Shown here in pieces: positions 53,972 to 62,518 of a DNA stretch of 64,000 nucleotides. The notes beneath the pieces were generated by a model, which did not search any database, had not been told where the DNA came from, and saw only the letters and a program-made list of their open reading frames with translations. A program made the position numbers and the translations under genes. The stretch lies in the NCBI GenBank assembly GCA_963824345.1, contig CAWGOZ010000005.1:1-64000 (forward strand), read 5' to 3'. The DNA is from Palsa-89 sp963824345 (lineage in GTDB: Bacteria > Acidobacteriota > Terriglobia > Bryobacterales > Bryobacteraceae). The first letter of the stretch is position 1, and each line of letters begins with the position of its first letter.

Positions 53972-54796
53972 TAGTCCGAGGATTTGAAGCTGCGGCCGTC
54001 GCCGAAAGGCCGGCCAATTTCATGGACGGTCATATCCACGCTTGCGCCTTTCACCGTCACCAGCACATGGCCGAAGAACCAGCCCTGATCAAAGCCTTGG
54101 CCCTTCAGTTTGCCGCCCGAGCTGGGCGCTTCCAAGTACACAATTCCGTCCTCCAGGGCGCGCACGTATTGATGGCCGTGGCCGCTTACGACGTAGCGCA
54201 CGCCGTACTTTTTGACCAGCTGATGAAAGGGAAATTGGCTGCTTTGAAATTTCACGGGAATCAGCCAGAAGGGTTTGTGAAAGAAGACCAACTTCGGATC
54301 GCGTGCCTGGTTTTGCGCCAGGTCGCTGGCCAGGAATTGCATCTGCCCGTCGCTCAAGCTCAGGCTCAGGTCCGCGGTTTCGCTGTTGTCGAGCACGGTA
54401 AAGTGCGCGTTTTGGTAATTGAACCCATAAGATGCCGGAACGTCCGGTTTGTTGTTCGTAAATAACCCGCGACGCGGCCGACCAGATGTCGTGATTGCCG
54501 GGCGTGAAGTACATGGGATACCGATAGCGCTCCCACAGAGGGCGCAGGGCGCGCCACTCCGACGCCGCGGTCGCGTCGTTGTAGCCCTGGATAGTGTCGC
54601 CTACATTGATAACGAAATCGGGATGCTGCGCGTCCATCTCGCCCCACACGCGCTCGTACACTCCGGGCTGGGCGTCGCCGGTGCGGTCGCCCAGGATGCA
54701 GAAGCGAAAATCGTTCTGGGGAGCCTCGGCGGCTGTGAGAGCCGCGGCCAGCGCAACGGCCAGCAGGTAGCGGCGCCCCCGGTTTACGCACCCCAT
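53971..54796 (-). pseudogene. Secreted metallophosphoesterase with one frameshift
   Basis: The first frame gives a signal peptide and the calcineurin-like start: FRFCILGDRTGDAQPGVYER, VINVGDTIQGYND, FTPGNHDIWSAAS. After one extra T (A on the plus strand, near 54439-54440) the sequence continues as PASYGFNYQNAHFTVLDNSE, LVFFHKPFWLIPVKFQSSQF and YVVSGHGHQYVRALEDG. All metal-ligand motifs (GDxx, GDT, GNHD, GHGH) are present across the two frames. Removing the base gives exactly 275 codons. As written the gene is split. Confidence 0.85.
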
Positions 54797-54820
54797 GCGC
54801 GCGATTGTAGCAGGAGTCTG

Positions 54821-54826
54821 TAGAAT
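54821..54826 (+). promoter_or_regulatory. Putative -10 box (TAGAAT)
   Basis: TAGAAT lies 15 bases before the ATG of the SurA-like gene. No clear -35 element. Confidence 0.3.
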
Positions 54827-54841
54827 GGAATTAGCTACCGA

Positions 54842-55867
54842 ATGCTTCGTCCTTCCCGCGCTTTATCCAACGCCGCTCTGGCCTTGTGCTTGTGCGGATG
54901 CAAGCACGCCGTCCCGGACAATGTCGCGGCCACCGTGAATGGGCGGGTGATCGGCTATGCCGACCTTGACAAGCAGTATCAGGCGCAATTCATGTCGTCC
55001 ACGGAGCGCCCGAGCGACGACCAGATGATGATCCAGAAGCTGGAAGTGCTGCGCACTCTGGTGGACAACGAGATCATGCTGCAGCGGGCCGAGAAGCTGG
55101 GCTTGATGGCCACCGACGCGGACGTGGAATCGAGATTCGCCGAGCTCAAGGCGCCCTACACCCAGGAAGAGTTTCAAAAGCAATTGGCGGCGCGCAAAAT
55201 GAGCGCCGACGATATGAAGGCGCAGCTCAAGCGCGACCTGAGCATGACCAAGCTGTTGAACAAGGAGATCACGTCGCACATTTCCATCTCCGACAAGGAT
55301 GTCACCGAGTTCTACAACGCCAACAAGAGCAGCTTCAATTTTCCGGAGCCGCAAGTGCATCTGGCGCAGATTTTTGTGACGCCCAATCCGGATCCGAACG
55401 TCCGCAACCTGAAAAACGACAAGGCGCAGAACGAAGAGCAGGCGCGCAAAAAGATAGAGATGCTGGTGGCGCGGCTCAAGCAAGGCGAGGATTTTTCGAT
55501 GCTGGCGCAGAATTATTCCGAGGATCCAACCTCGGCGCCCAATGGGGGCGATCTGGGATTCGTGCCCGCCTCGGCGCTGGAGAAGGCCAATCCGGAGCTC
55601 CGCGCCGCGATCCAGGTAGCTACGCCAGGTCAGGTAACGCCGGTGGTGAAGACGCCGGAAGGCTATCGCGTATTCAAGATTTTTTCGCGGGAGCCGGCCG
55701 GCCAGCGTGAATTAACCGATCCGCGAGTGCAGCAGAACATCCGCGAGACCTTGATCAATCGCAAGGATCAGCTGCTGCGCGCCGCCTATTATGAAGTGGC
55801 CCGCGACGAAGCGCAGGTAGTGAATTTCCTGGCGCGCAACGTCGCGCAAACCAGAGACAAGAAGTAG
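54842..55867 (+). CDS. SurA/PpiC-like peptidyl-prolyl isomerase lipoprotein
   Basis: A 341-residue protein. The N-terminus ends in ALALCLCGCKHAV, a lipoprotein lipobox. A SurA-like N-terminal chaperone region follows (VNGRVIGYADLDKQYQAQFM and a helical part), then a parvulin domain: VHLAQIFVTPNPDPNVRNLK, ARLKQGEDFSMLAQNYSEDP, NGGDLGFVPASALEKANPEL. It would help outer-membrane proteins fold in the periplasm, anchored by its lipid. Its neighbours are the low-complexity membrane protein and the broken metallophosphoesterase, on the opposite strand. Confidence 0.9.
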   Translation: MLRPSRALSNAALALCLCGCKHAVPDNVAATVNGRVIGYADLDKQYQAQFMSSTERPSDDQMMIQKLEVLRTLVDNEIMLQRAEKLGLMATDADVESRFAELKAPYTQEEFQKQLAARKMSADDMKAQLKRDLSMTKLLNKEITSHISISDKDVTEFYNANKSSFNFPEPQVHLAQIFVTPNPDPNVRNLKNDKAQNEEQARKKIEMLVARLKQGEDFSMLAQNYSEDPTSAPNGGDLGFVPASALEKANPELRAAIQVATPGQVTPVVKTPEGYRVFKIFSREPAGQRELTDPRVQQNIRETLINRKDQLLRAAYYEVARDEAQVVNFLARNVAQTRDKK

Positions 55868-55893
55868 AATCTTACCGGGCGTAGCCCCGAGTG

Positions 55894-57459
55894 TTACGGC
55901 AGGCTGGAGGATGCTGGCTTGGGCTTCGAATCCGGCGCGGCCTTGTTCTTCCCGGCGGGCAGTTTGCGCATCTGCGCGAAATACTGTTGCACGTATTGCT
56001 GATAAGCCAACGGCACTTCGTCGCGGTTGATTTCACCGCCGGCTTCTGTATGCGCGCCTTTGGCATCGGAATACTGCGTCTTCAACTGCTGCTTGCCGGA
56101 TGCGACTTCCACCATCACTTCGCCTGTGATGTTGGCGGCCCGCTTACCGATGATCTCGCTAAGTTTTCCCATTGCGGCCAGCTCGGCTGCCTCACGAGCG
56201 GCCTTGTCACCGTCCTGTTTTCCGATGCCGCTTTTGCCATCCGGCGAGTTCGGCTGGCTGTTGCTGGGGCCCTCGCTCTTGCCTTGCGCAGCCTGCTGCG
56301 CTCCCCCTTGCTGTTGCTCGCCCTCGGATTGCGAATTCGCGCTGGCATCCGCCTGGTCCTTGCTGGCCGATTTGGAATCGCCTTCCTGTTTTTCGCCCGG
56401 TTGCGGAGAGCGCGAACTGGCCGACTGAGACGAATCGTTCGGCTTGCCGCCGCCTTGCTTGGACTGCGGCTTCATTTTCGCCAGCAGATTGGACAACGCG
56501 TCCCGCAGCTTGCTGGCCAGGCTGGAATTCTCCGAGTTGCCCGACTGGCTCCCTTCTTTGGAGTCTTTTGCCTCCTTGGAGCCGTTCTGCTGCCCGGATT
56601 TGGAATCGGCGCCAGCCGAAGCGTTGTCGCCGGCGTCACTGGCCGGCGGGGATTCTCCCTTTTCGCCCGAATCGAGCGGATTGCTTCCAGGCTGTAATTG
56701 CTGGTTGTTCTTTGCATCCGCTTTGGCCGGGCCATCCGGAGATGTGTTTCCGTTATTCGGGGCAGGATCTTGGACCGATTCCCGCGCGGCGTCGGTGGCG
56801 GGATCGAGATCGCCGGGTTTGGAGTCCCAAGCATTCTCGGCGGCAGGATCGCGGGGGCCGTCACCATCGCCGGCACGTTTTCCGCGGGCACGCGCATCGG
56901 CGATCTTCGGCGAGTTGCCGAAGAAGCCCTCCAGGTTGAGGTGGACCAGGGGCGAACCAAGGTCCAGACTGCGCTTGATTCCGTAGCGCAGCCCGAACAT
57001 CCCCACTGCCAGCGCCACCAGAGCCAGATTGATGTATGCGCTGCGCGGCAAAAGCAAGGGCATGCCGCGATCGATGTCGGCCGACCGCGCCAGGCTTTCC
57101 GCCTGGTCACGCTGGCTTTCCATGAAATCGCGCCGCGTGGCCGGATGTCCCGCGTTTCCGAAGTAATAGGCAGTGGACAGCGCGTCCTTCAACTCCAGCC
57201 GCCGGTCCAGGGATTGGGCGATCTGATAGGGCGTCAGCAGACGGCCGCGCAAATGATATGCGCCGGCAGCCAGGCTCAATGCGAACACCGCCACCAGCCA
57301 ATACCAATTGAGGATTTGAGCGCCGACGATCAACAACACGGTCACTCCCGCCAGAGCAGCGGCGGCGGCAAATGACGCGGCGTGGATCGCGAGATGCGCG
57401 GCTTGGCGACGCCGTCCGCGCCGGATCAGGAGGAGCAACGCGCTGCGCTCGTCAGCCAT
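55894..57459 (-). CDS. Membrane protein with a long low-complexity Ser/Gln/Gly/Asp tail
   Basis: A 521-residue protein. Three hydrophobic segments fall in the first 165 residues (AASFAAAAALAGVTVLLIVG, NWYWLVAVFALSLAAGAYHL and INLALVALAVGMFGLRYGI). A conserved-looking stretch between them reads LRGRLLTPYQIAQSLDRRLE, LKDALSTAYYFGNAG. Residues of about 190-420 are low complexity, rich in Ser, Gln, Gly, Asp and Lys. A short ordered C-terminal part follows (AELAAMGKLSEIIGKRAANI, then VPLAYQQYVQQYFAQMRKL). Similar proteins occur beside Bat/MoxR aerotolerance-like genes in Acidobacteria, but none are visible here. Function unknown. Confidence 0.68.
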   Translation of the reverse strand: MADERSALLLLIRRGRRRQAAHLAIHAASFAAAAALAGVTVLLIVGAQILNWYWLVAVFALSLAAGAYHLRGRLLTPYQIAQSLDRRLELKDALSTAYYFGNAGHPATRRDFMESQRDQAESLARSADIDRGMPLLLPRSAYINLALVALAVGMFGLRYGIKRSLDLGSPLVHLNLEGFFGNSPKIADARARGKRAGDGDGPRDPAAENAWDSKPGDLDPATDAARESVQDPAPNNGNTSPDGPAKADAKNNQQLQPGSNPLDSGEKGESPPASDAGDNASAGADSKSGQQNGSKEAKDSKEGSQSGNSENSSLASKLRDALSNLLAKMKPQSKQGGGKPNDSSQSASSRSPQPGEKQEGDSKSASKDQADASANSQSEGEQQQGGAQQAAQGKSEGPSNSQPNSPDGKSGIGKQDGDKAAREAAELAAMGKLSEIIGKRAANITGEVMVEVASGKQQLKTQYSDAKGAHTEAGGEINRDEVPLAYQQYVQQYFAQMRKLPAGKNKAAPDSKPKPASSSLP

Positions 57460-57529
57460 TTAACAATTATTGCAGACCTCGCATCTCCCGGTTTCCCGCG
57501 CCGCAACTGCCCGCTGCTCTGGTGTCGTG

Positions 57530-58636
57530 CTACTCCAGGAAGCGCAAGCTTTCCAGCTCATCCATATCCTGGTTGCGCAGCTCGGCCAGCGCAGCCATGC
57601 TGATCCCGGCCCGGCGGCAAGCCGTTTGTAAGCGGACATAGGACGGAAGATCCTCGTGCGAGTCCGTCAGGAATTCGGCCAGATAGAGCAGTGAAGTTAA
57701 AGCTAGCGGGGAGCGCTCCGGGTGATGATGCCAACGCACGGCTTGGACCACATCGTGCGGGAATTTCCATTGCGCCAGAGTCTCAGACCCGACTTGGCCG
57801 TGGCAGCGCCCCGCCAGGCACATCTCCACTTCCACCGGGGGACAGCCGCCTGCGGTAAGACGACGAAACCGTTCGCTGAATTCGGCTGGCATGCTGAAGA
57901 AGGCCAATCGGCCGACGTCGTGGATCAAACCCGCCAGGAACGCCTGCGCCGGGTCCACTTCGACGGAGCAGTTCCGAGCCAGCATCTGGGCAGCTTGCGC
58001 GAGCTCCAGGCTGTGGTTCCAAATCGGGCGCGACTGCGAAGACACGAAGTTCCCGCGTAGGGCGGCCGCAAACTCCTCCCCTTGGCGGGGACCGGCCTCG
58101 GGACTGGCCTGCTGCATCAACTGGTCTGCCGCGCGTGAGAGCCCCGGCAGCCGGTCGACGATACGGCTGATGTCTCCGGGGTTCGGGACCCGCAAGCAGG
58201 ACAGCATGGCTTCGACCGAGGAATTTGCGCATTCATCGCGAGTATCGCTGGCATCGAAAAAGGGCTCGGATTCGAAGTACTGATCGAAATCGTCGCTGAT
58301 CTCCAACACCGCGACAATCTGACCCATGGCTGGATCTGAGATCGGCCGGCGTCCCCACAGACTCTCCAGCACAATCCGCACGTCTTCGGCGACCAGTGGT
58401 TGTTCCCCGTCCGCCTCTAACCGCATTTCCGCCAGCAGGCGGGCGCGCGCCTGGTCGTCCACCAGGATCGCGGGAATATGGTGCGAGATGGCAGCCTGCT
58501 CCACCAGCCTCCTCTCAGATTCGGAAAGCCCGATAGCTCCGGCCAATTCGCTCGACCAGGTGGCCACCCGCAAGCAATGCGCGCGGACGCCGATGTCGGC
58601 GTCATCTTCCTGCACTCCCGAGTTCCAACCATCCAT
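57530..58636 (-). CDS. HDOD/HD-domain signalling protein
   Basis: A 368-residue protein with two HD-like parts. The first (about 20-110) has VRAHCLRVATWSSELAGAIG and EQAAISHHIPAILVD. The second is an HDOD domain with SRPIWNHSLELAQAAQMLAR, FLAGLIHDVGRLAFFS, LAGRCHGQVGSETLAQWKFP and AVRWHHHPERS. The HD pair in LIHDVG and the late HHH segment look complete, so phosphohydrolase or regulatory activity is possible. HDOD proteins often act in second-messenger or stress signalling. It is part of a minus-strand run. Confidence 0.82.
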   Translation of the reverse strand: MDGWNSGVQEDDADIGVRAHCLRVATWSSELAGAIGLSESERRLVEQAAISHHIPAILVDDQARARLLAEMRLEADGEQPLVAEDVRIVLESLWGRRPISDPAMGQIVAVLEISDDFDQYFESEPFFDASDTRDECANSSVEAMLSCLRVPNPGDISRIVDRLPGLSRAADQLMQQASPEAGPRQGEEFAAALRGNFVSSQSRPIWNHSLELAQAAQMLARNCSVEVDPAQAFLAGLIHDVGRLAFFSMPAEFSERFRRLTAGGCPPVEVEMCLAGRCHGQVGSETLAQWKFPHDVVQAVRWHHHPERSPLALTSLLYLAEFLTDSHEDLPSYVRLQTACRRAGISMAALAELRNQDMDELESLRFLE

Positions 58637-58707
58637 TGCCTCCGTTCACCCCCCAACAGGCTTATCGCAGGATCCGGCGAGTGTTTTAGAGAAACTCACC
58701 CTAGCCC

Positions 58708-59658
58708 CTATTCTGGAAACGGGTGATTCATTCCGTAAGGAATCGGGCCTATGGCTCGGTATGCTTCGAGTAGTGCGCCGGCGGCCGGATCGTGCAGGGG
58801 AGGCGTCGAAACCAGGCCCGGCTCGAATTCGAGCGATTCCCGGAAGCGAGTTCGCAAAATACGACTTCGGAATACTCCGCCGGTGTAGGCACAGCGAACC
58901 GGTTCCGGGCTTCGGAAAAGCTGGCCGCGAACGGCTCGGGCCAAGGTGGCAAGTTCGCCCGCGGCCTGGCCCAGGATCTTTAGCGCCAGGGGATCGCCAT
59001 TTTCCGCCGCGGAATTCACCACGGTTGCCAGGCTCGCGATGCGCGCCCGGGAAAACTCCGGCGTATAACAGCGATGCATCAGATCGTTGCCATTGCGCGC
59101 GCCGGTGCTATCCAGCAACATGGCCCGCAGCGCCGTGGGCGATCCCCAACCCTCCTCCCAGCGCAAAGCCGCCCGCACAGCTTCGCGGACAATCCAGAAT
59201 CCGCCGCCCTCGTCTCCAAACAGATAGCCCCATCCGCCGGCCCGCGCGGTTCGGCCTTGGGCGTTGCGGCCAAACGCGATGGAGCCGGTTCCGGCAATGA
59301 TCACGATTCCAGGTTCGCCCCCCAGCGCGCCCGACAAAGCGATGGCAGCATCGTCGGTCACCAGCATGCGATCGCTCGTGAGGATCTGCCCGAGAATCGT
59401 TTGTTTGTCCGCTGGACCGCCGCTAAATCCCAGGCAAGCGCTGGCGAAACGGATCGTATCAGCGTCCAGTCCGGCTTCCGAACACGCTGCCCTAACGGAC
59501 CCGCGAATCGCATTGACGAACCTGGCCCGAGCCTCGGAAGCACTCACGTGGTTGCACGGTCCGCCGCGGCCGATGCCGAGCAGGCGGCCGTTTTCGTCGC
59601 CGATGATCGCCGTGGTGCTGGATTGGCCGCCGTCCACGCCCAGGAAATATTCGCTCAT
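58708..59658 (-). CDS. BadF/BadG/BcrA/BcrD-type ATPase, N-acetylglucosamine-kinase-like
   Basis: A 316-residue sugar-kinase-fold protein. The first phosphate loop is FLGVDGGQSSTTAIIGDENG. The phrase GIGRGGPCNHVSASEARARF is typical of N-acetylglucosamine kinases. The second phosphate and adenosine regions are PGIVIIAGTGSIAFGRNAQG and GGWGYLFGDEGGGFWIVREA. It probably phosphorylates an amino sugar released from peptidoglycan or chitin. It lies two bases from the GT39-like fusion gene, upstream on the same strand. Confidence 0.87.
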   Translation of the reverse strand: MSEYFLGVDGGQSSTTAIIGDENGRLLGIGRGGPCNHVSASEARARFVNAIRGSVRAACSEAGLDADTIRFASACLGFSGGPADKQTILGQILTSDRMLVTDDAAIALSGALGGEPGIVIIAGTGSIAFGRNAQGRTARAGGWGYLFGDEGGGFWIVREAVRAALRWEEGWGSPTALRAMLLDSTGARNGNDLMHRCYTPEFSRARIASLATVVNSAAENGDPLALKILGQAAGELATLARAVRGQLFRSPEPVRCAYTGGVFRSRILRTRFRESLEFEPGLVSTPPLHDPAAGALLEAYRAIGPIPYGMNHPFPE

Positions 59659-59660
59659 GG

Positions 59661-61868
59661 CTATTGAATACGGTACAAATGCGCGCCGCTTTCCAAGCCT
59701 ACGAGTCTGAGTCCCCAGGCAGCCGGATAGCGGAAGAAATCAGCGGCGCCGGGATCTCCGGGATGGATCACCACATATCTAATTCCGCGCGCTTTTAGCT
59801 CGGCGATGGCGGCCATCCGAAGACTGGCGCGGATGGGGTGAGCGGATATCACGGGATGATCGGAAACGGTGCCCCATTTACCGTCCGCCCCCATTCCTTC
59901 CAGTGCGATTTTCGCGTTCACGCCGTCGTGGCTGGATTCGACGGCCACCGAACTCACTCGTTGCATCCGGCCGAAATCGACTTCCACATACATGCCCGGC
60001 GACGCCGGCTGCCAACTGCGCCAGCGCGTCACGGGACTGTTGTCGAACGCCAGCTGCACGTCCCACGGATTGGGCCGTGCGGTAAGCCGCCAGCCGGGAT
60101 CGCGCGGCAACTCGTTACGGCCATCGAAGACGCGCAGTTCTGCCATGGACCATTGGCCCTCGGGCGCGCCGCCTTTCAAAATTACCCGCAGCTTGCGAAA
60201 CTCGCGCGCGGCAAAATCGAACCTCAAGGAACTCAGCGGCTGGCGGTCCGGGAACAGGGGGGTCCATAAGATATCCTCCAAGACTTCATTGGAAGCGCTC
60301 TGATAGCCGGTCAGCAACTCGCGCGCGAGGTAAGACCTGCCACCCTGACCGACGGCGAAAATCGTGTCGCCGGGAGAAACCACACTGCCAATCATGCGCA
60401 CGATTTTGTAGTCGGGATCCAAGCTGAGATAAGCATCCTCGGATTGAATACGGAGTGCGGCCCTCACCGGGACCTCGCTAATCTGCCACGAGCCGGGAGT
60501 GCAATAGAACCGATACATGGACGGCCAGCAGGTGACGGCATTCGCGGCCACCAGGGCGAGCAACAGCCAGGGGAGATTCGCGAAGGCCAGGGCCAGCGCA
60601 AGAGAAATAAACGGGATCGCCGGAATGAGAAAGCGAGTCCCTATATTGCCGAAATAGGTGCACCCGAACACCAGCCCGGCCAGCAACAGTTGACGGCCCT
60701 CGCGGAAACGCAGGGCCAGGAAAACCAGCGGCGTAAGCAGGAACAATGGCCCAAGAAAGCCCCCCAAAACACCGCCCTTGAGGACCAGCTCCAGCGGAAT
60801 TTGCCAGCGGCTGGCGAGGGCGTAAGTACTGAAATAGCTCCGGTAGTCTTCTTCCCACGAAATATGCGCATAGGGATTCGGAAAGATGCGGTTGGCGAAC
60901 GGCGCCACTGGATTCGCCACTTCGATCCAGTTCTTCAACATCCAGGGCAGGATCATCAACGCGGCTAGCAGCGTCACCAGCAACACCGGACGCAGCAGCG
61001 GCTGGTGCGCGCGCCAGGTCTTCCAAGCCACCCAGCCCACCGCGTACGGCACCGCGACAAATGCCGTGTATTTCGCCGCATAACTGAATCCGGCCAGAAT
61101 GCCGATCAGCACCAGCAATTTTGAATCGCGAGTCTGGTCCCAAACCTGCAGCAGATAGAAGAGCGCGAACAGAACGGCGGCCAGTGCGACATCGATATAG
61201 GCCGTGGTGGCATCGCGCAGGACCACTGGACACGCGTAGGTGAAGAGGGCTGCCGCCACGCCCGCCGCGGGCCGCCCAATGCGCCGCCCATACGACAAGA
61301 CCAAAAACACCAGCGCGATCAGAAACGAGTAGTGGACCAGAGCAGCCGCCGAGTGTCTGCCAAAATCAAACGCGAACAGGTAGAGGAGTTCGATCCCCTC
61401 CGAAAGACTCGCGTAGATATCGTTGGTGATGCGCGGGAACCCGTGGGCGTGCCGGTAGATCAGCACCTCGCCCAGGTGATACGCCATGCCGTCGGAGCTA
61501 TGCTCGGGCGCCAGCGCGTTGAAGAAACCGTACCAGGTGAAGCCGGCAAAGACCGCGATGAAGACCCATCGCCACAACGGCGCGAGCGGCGCGAATGGTT
61601 TTCCGTGTAATCGCAACGCGCCGGAGTAAATGGCGTAGCCGATGCCGGCGACCCCCAGCGCCAGCAGCACCCCGCGATACACCAGCTTGGCCGCACTCAG
61701 CGCGAACATGATTTCGCTTAAGAATGCCGACCCGGCGATCAACGCGAGCAGACGCCGCTCCCAGGGGTCGAACAACGCCGCAACGTTACGCAATAGCAGC
61801 ATCCCGAGCGACCACACCACGGCTAGCGTGAACAAAGCGCCGAACAGAATCGGCACCACCCGTATCAT
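59661..61868 (-). CDS. GT39-like membrane glycosyltransferase with C-terminal F5/8 type C-like domain
   Basis: A 735-residue protein. The first 450 residues have about 11 hydrophobic helices and an acidic loop (YGFFNALAPEHSSDGMAYHL) as in GT39-type enzymes. From about residue 560 a soluble part carries a discoidin-like core: WSMAELRVFDGRNELPRDPG, WDVQLAFDNSPVTRWRSWQP and MYVEVDFGRMQRVSSVAVES. These are the F5/8 type C carbohydrate-binding landmarks. It could recognise a glycan while transferring sugar, anchored in the inner membrane. It is followed by the N-acetylglucosamine-kinase-like gene after two bases. Confidence 0.75.
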   Translation of the reverse strand: MIRVVPILFGALFTLAVVWSLGMLLLRNVAALFDPWERRLLALIAGSAFLSEIMFALSAAKLVYRGVLLALGVAGIGYAIYSGALRLHGKPFAPLAPLWRWVFIAVFAGFTWYGFFNALAPEHSSDGMAYHLGEVLIYRHAHGFPRITNDIYASLSEGIELLYLFAFDFGRHSAAALVHYSFLIALVFLVLSYGRRIGRPAAGVAAALFTYACPVVLRDATTAYIDVALAAVLFALFYLLQVWDQTRDSKLLVLIGILAGFSYAAKYTAFVAVPYAVGWVAWKTWRAHQPLLRPVLLVTLLAALMILPWMLKNWIEVANPVAPFANRIFPNPYAHISWEEDYRSYFSTYALASRWQIPLELVLKGGVLGGFLGPLFLLTPLVFLALRFREGRQLLLAGLVFGCTYFGNIGTRFLIPAIPFISLALALAFANLPWLLLALVAANAVTCWPSMYRFYCTPGSWQISEVPVRAALRIQSEDAYLSLDPDYKIVRMIGSVVSPGDTIFAVGQGGRSYLARELLTGYQSASNEVLEDILWTPLFPDRQPLSSLRFDFAAREFRKLRVILKGGAPEGQWSMAELRVFDGRNELPRDPGWRLTARPNPWDVQLAFDNSPVTRWRSWQPASPGMYVEVDFGRMQRVSSVAVESSHDGVNAKIALEGMGADGKWGTVSDHPVISAHPIRASLRMAAIAELKARGIRYVVIHPGDPGAADFFRYPAAWGLRLVGLESGAHLYRIQ

Positions 61869-61904
61869 GCTGGGGAGAATCCGATCATGTTCGCGAAGAC
61901 CCAG

Positions 61905-62441
61905 TCATGGCTTCAGGCCCATCCGCGAGAGAATCACCCCGAATTTCGCTTTGTCCCGCGGCGCCACATATAGTTTGTCCACCCGCAAAGCCACCGTGGC
62001 CTCGGTGTTTTCCGTGAGCCAATCGGCGGGCACGGGCTTCTCGAAATGCTTGTCGCCGGGTGTGGTGTAGCGGACCTTGTCGAGCAGCTTGCCGTTCACC
62101 AGAAACGAAATTTCCAAAGGGCCGGTGCTCTTGAAACCCTCGTCCCAAATCGCGAAGTCAGCGCTGAACCGGACATTTTCGTTCGAAACCACCAGCACCT
62201 TGACGGTTGGTTCCTGCTTGCTCCAGCGCCAGGGCGCGGCGCCGAAGGGCCCGTAAATGTCCTTTACGAAAAATGCATCGGCGTCATTGCCCTCCATGGA
62301 CACCATCATGGCGTCGGGTCCAACGTTGACGCCCGCCACCGGCTGGCGCTGCTCGGGCGGAGGATAGGTTTCGGGAAGGCGGTCGCAGGCAGCCAGACAA
62401 AGCAGGCCGAGGAGAGAAAACGCCGTTCGGATCAAGACCAT
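61905..62441 (-). CDS. Lipoprotein of unknown function
   Basis: About 178 residues from the ATG that gives a lipoprotein signal (LIRTAFSLLGLLCLAAC). The mature part includes VSMEGNDADAFFVKDIYGPF and ISFLVNGKLLDKVRYTTPGD, a beta-rich pattern. No named family. It is 36 bases upstream of the GT39-like fusion gene, on the same strand, and may help place or modify its product. It is divergent from the BrxC-like gene. Confidence 0.7.
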   Translation of the reverse strand: MVLIRTAFSLLGLLCLAACDRLPETYPPPEQRQPVAGVNVGPDAMMVSMEGNDADAFFVKDIYGPFGAAPWRWSKQEPTVKVLVVSNENVRFSADFAIWDEGFKSTGPLEISFLVNGKLLDKVRYTTPGDKHFEKPVPADWLTENTEATVALRVDKLYVAPRDKAKFGVILSRMGLKP

Positions 62442-62498
62442 ATTATGGCAGGCTGGCCCGCCGCAGCGCGGGTACGCGGAAGAGGCCCCCCGCTGCAA

Positions 62499-62504
62499 TA
62501 GAAT
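62499..62504 (+). promoter_or_regulatory. Putative -10 box (TAGAAT) of the BrxC-like gene
   Basis: TAGAAT lies 14 bases before the ATG. The 77-base gap between the divergent genes leaves room for little more than a promoter. A -35 element is not clear. Confidence 0.3.
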
Positions 62505-62518
62505 AGGGCCAGAGAACG

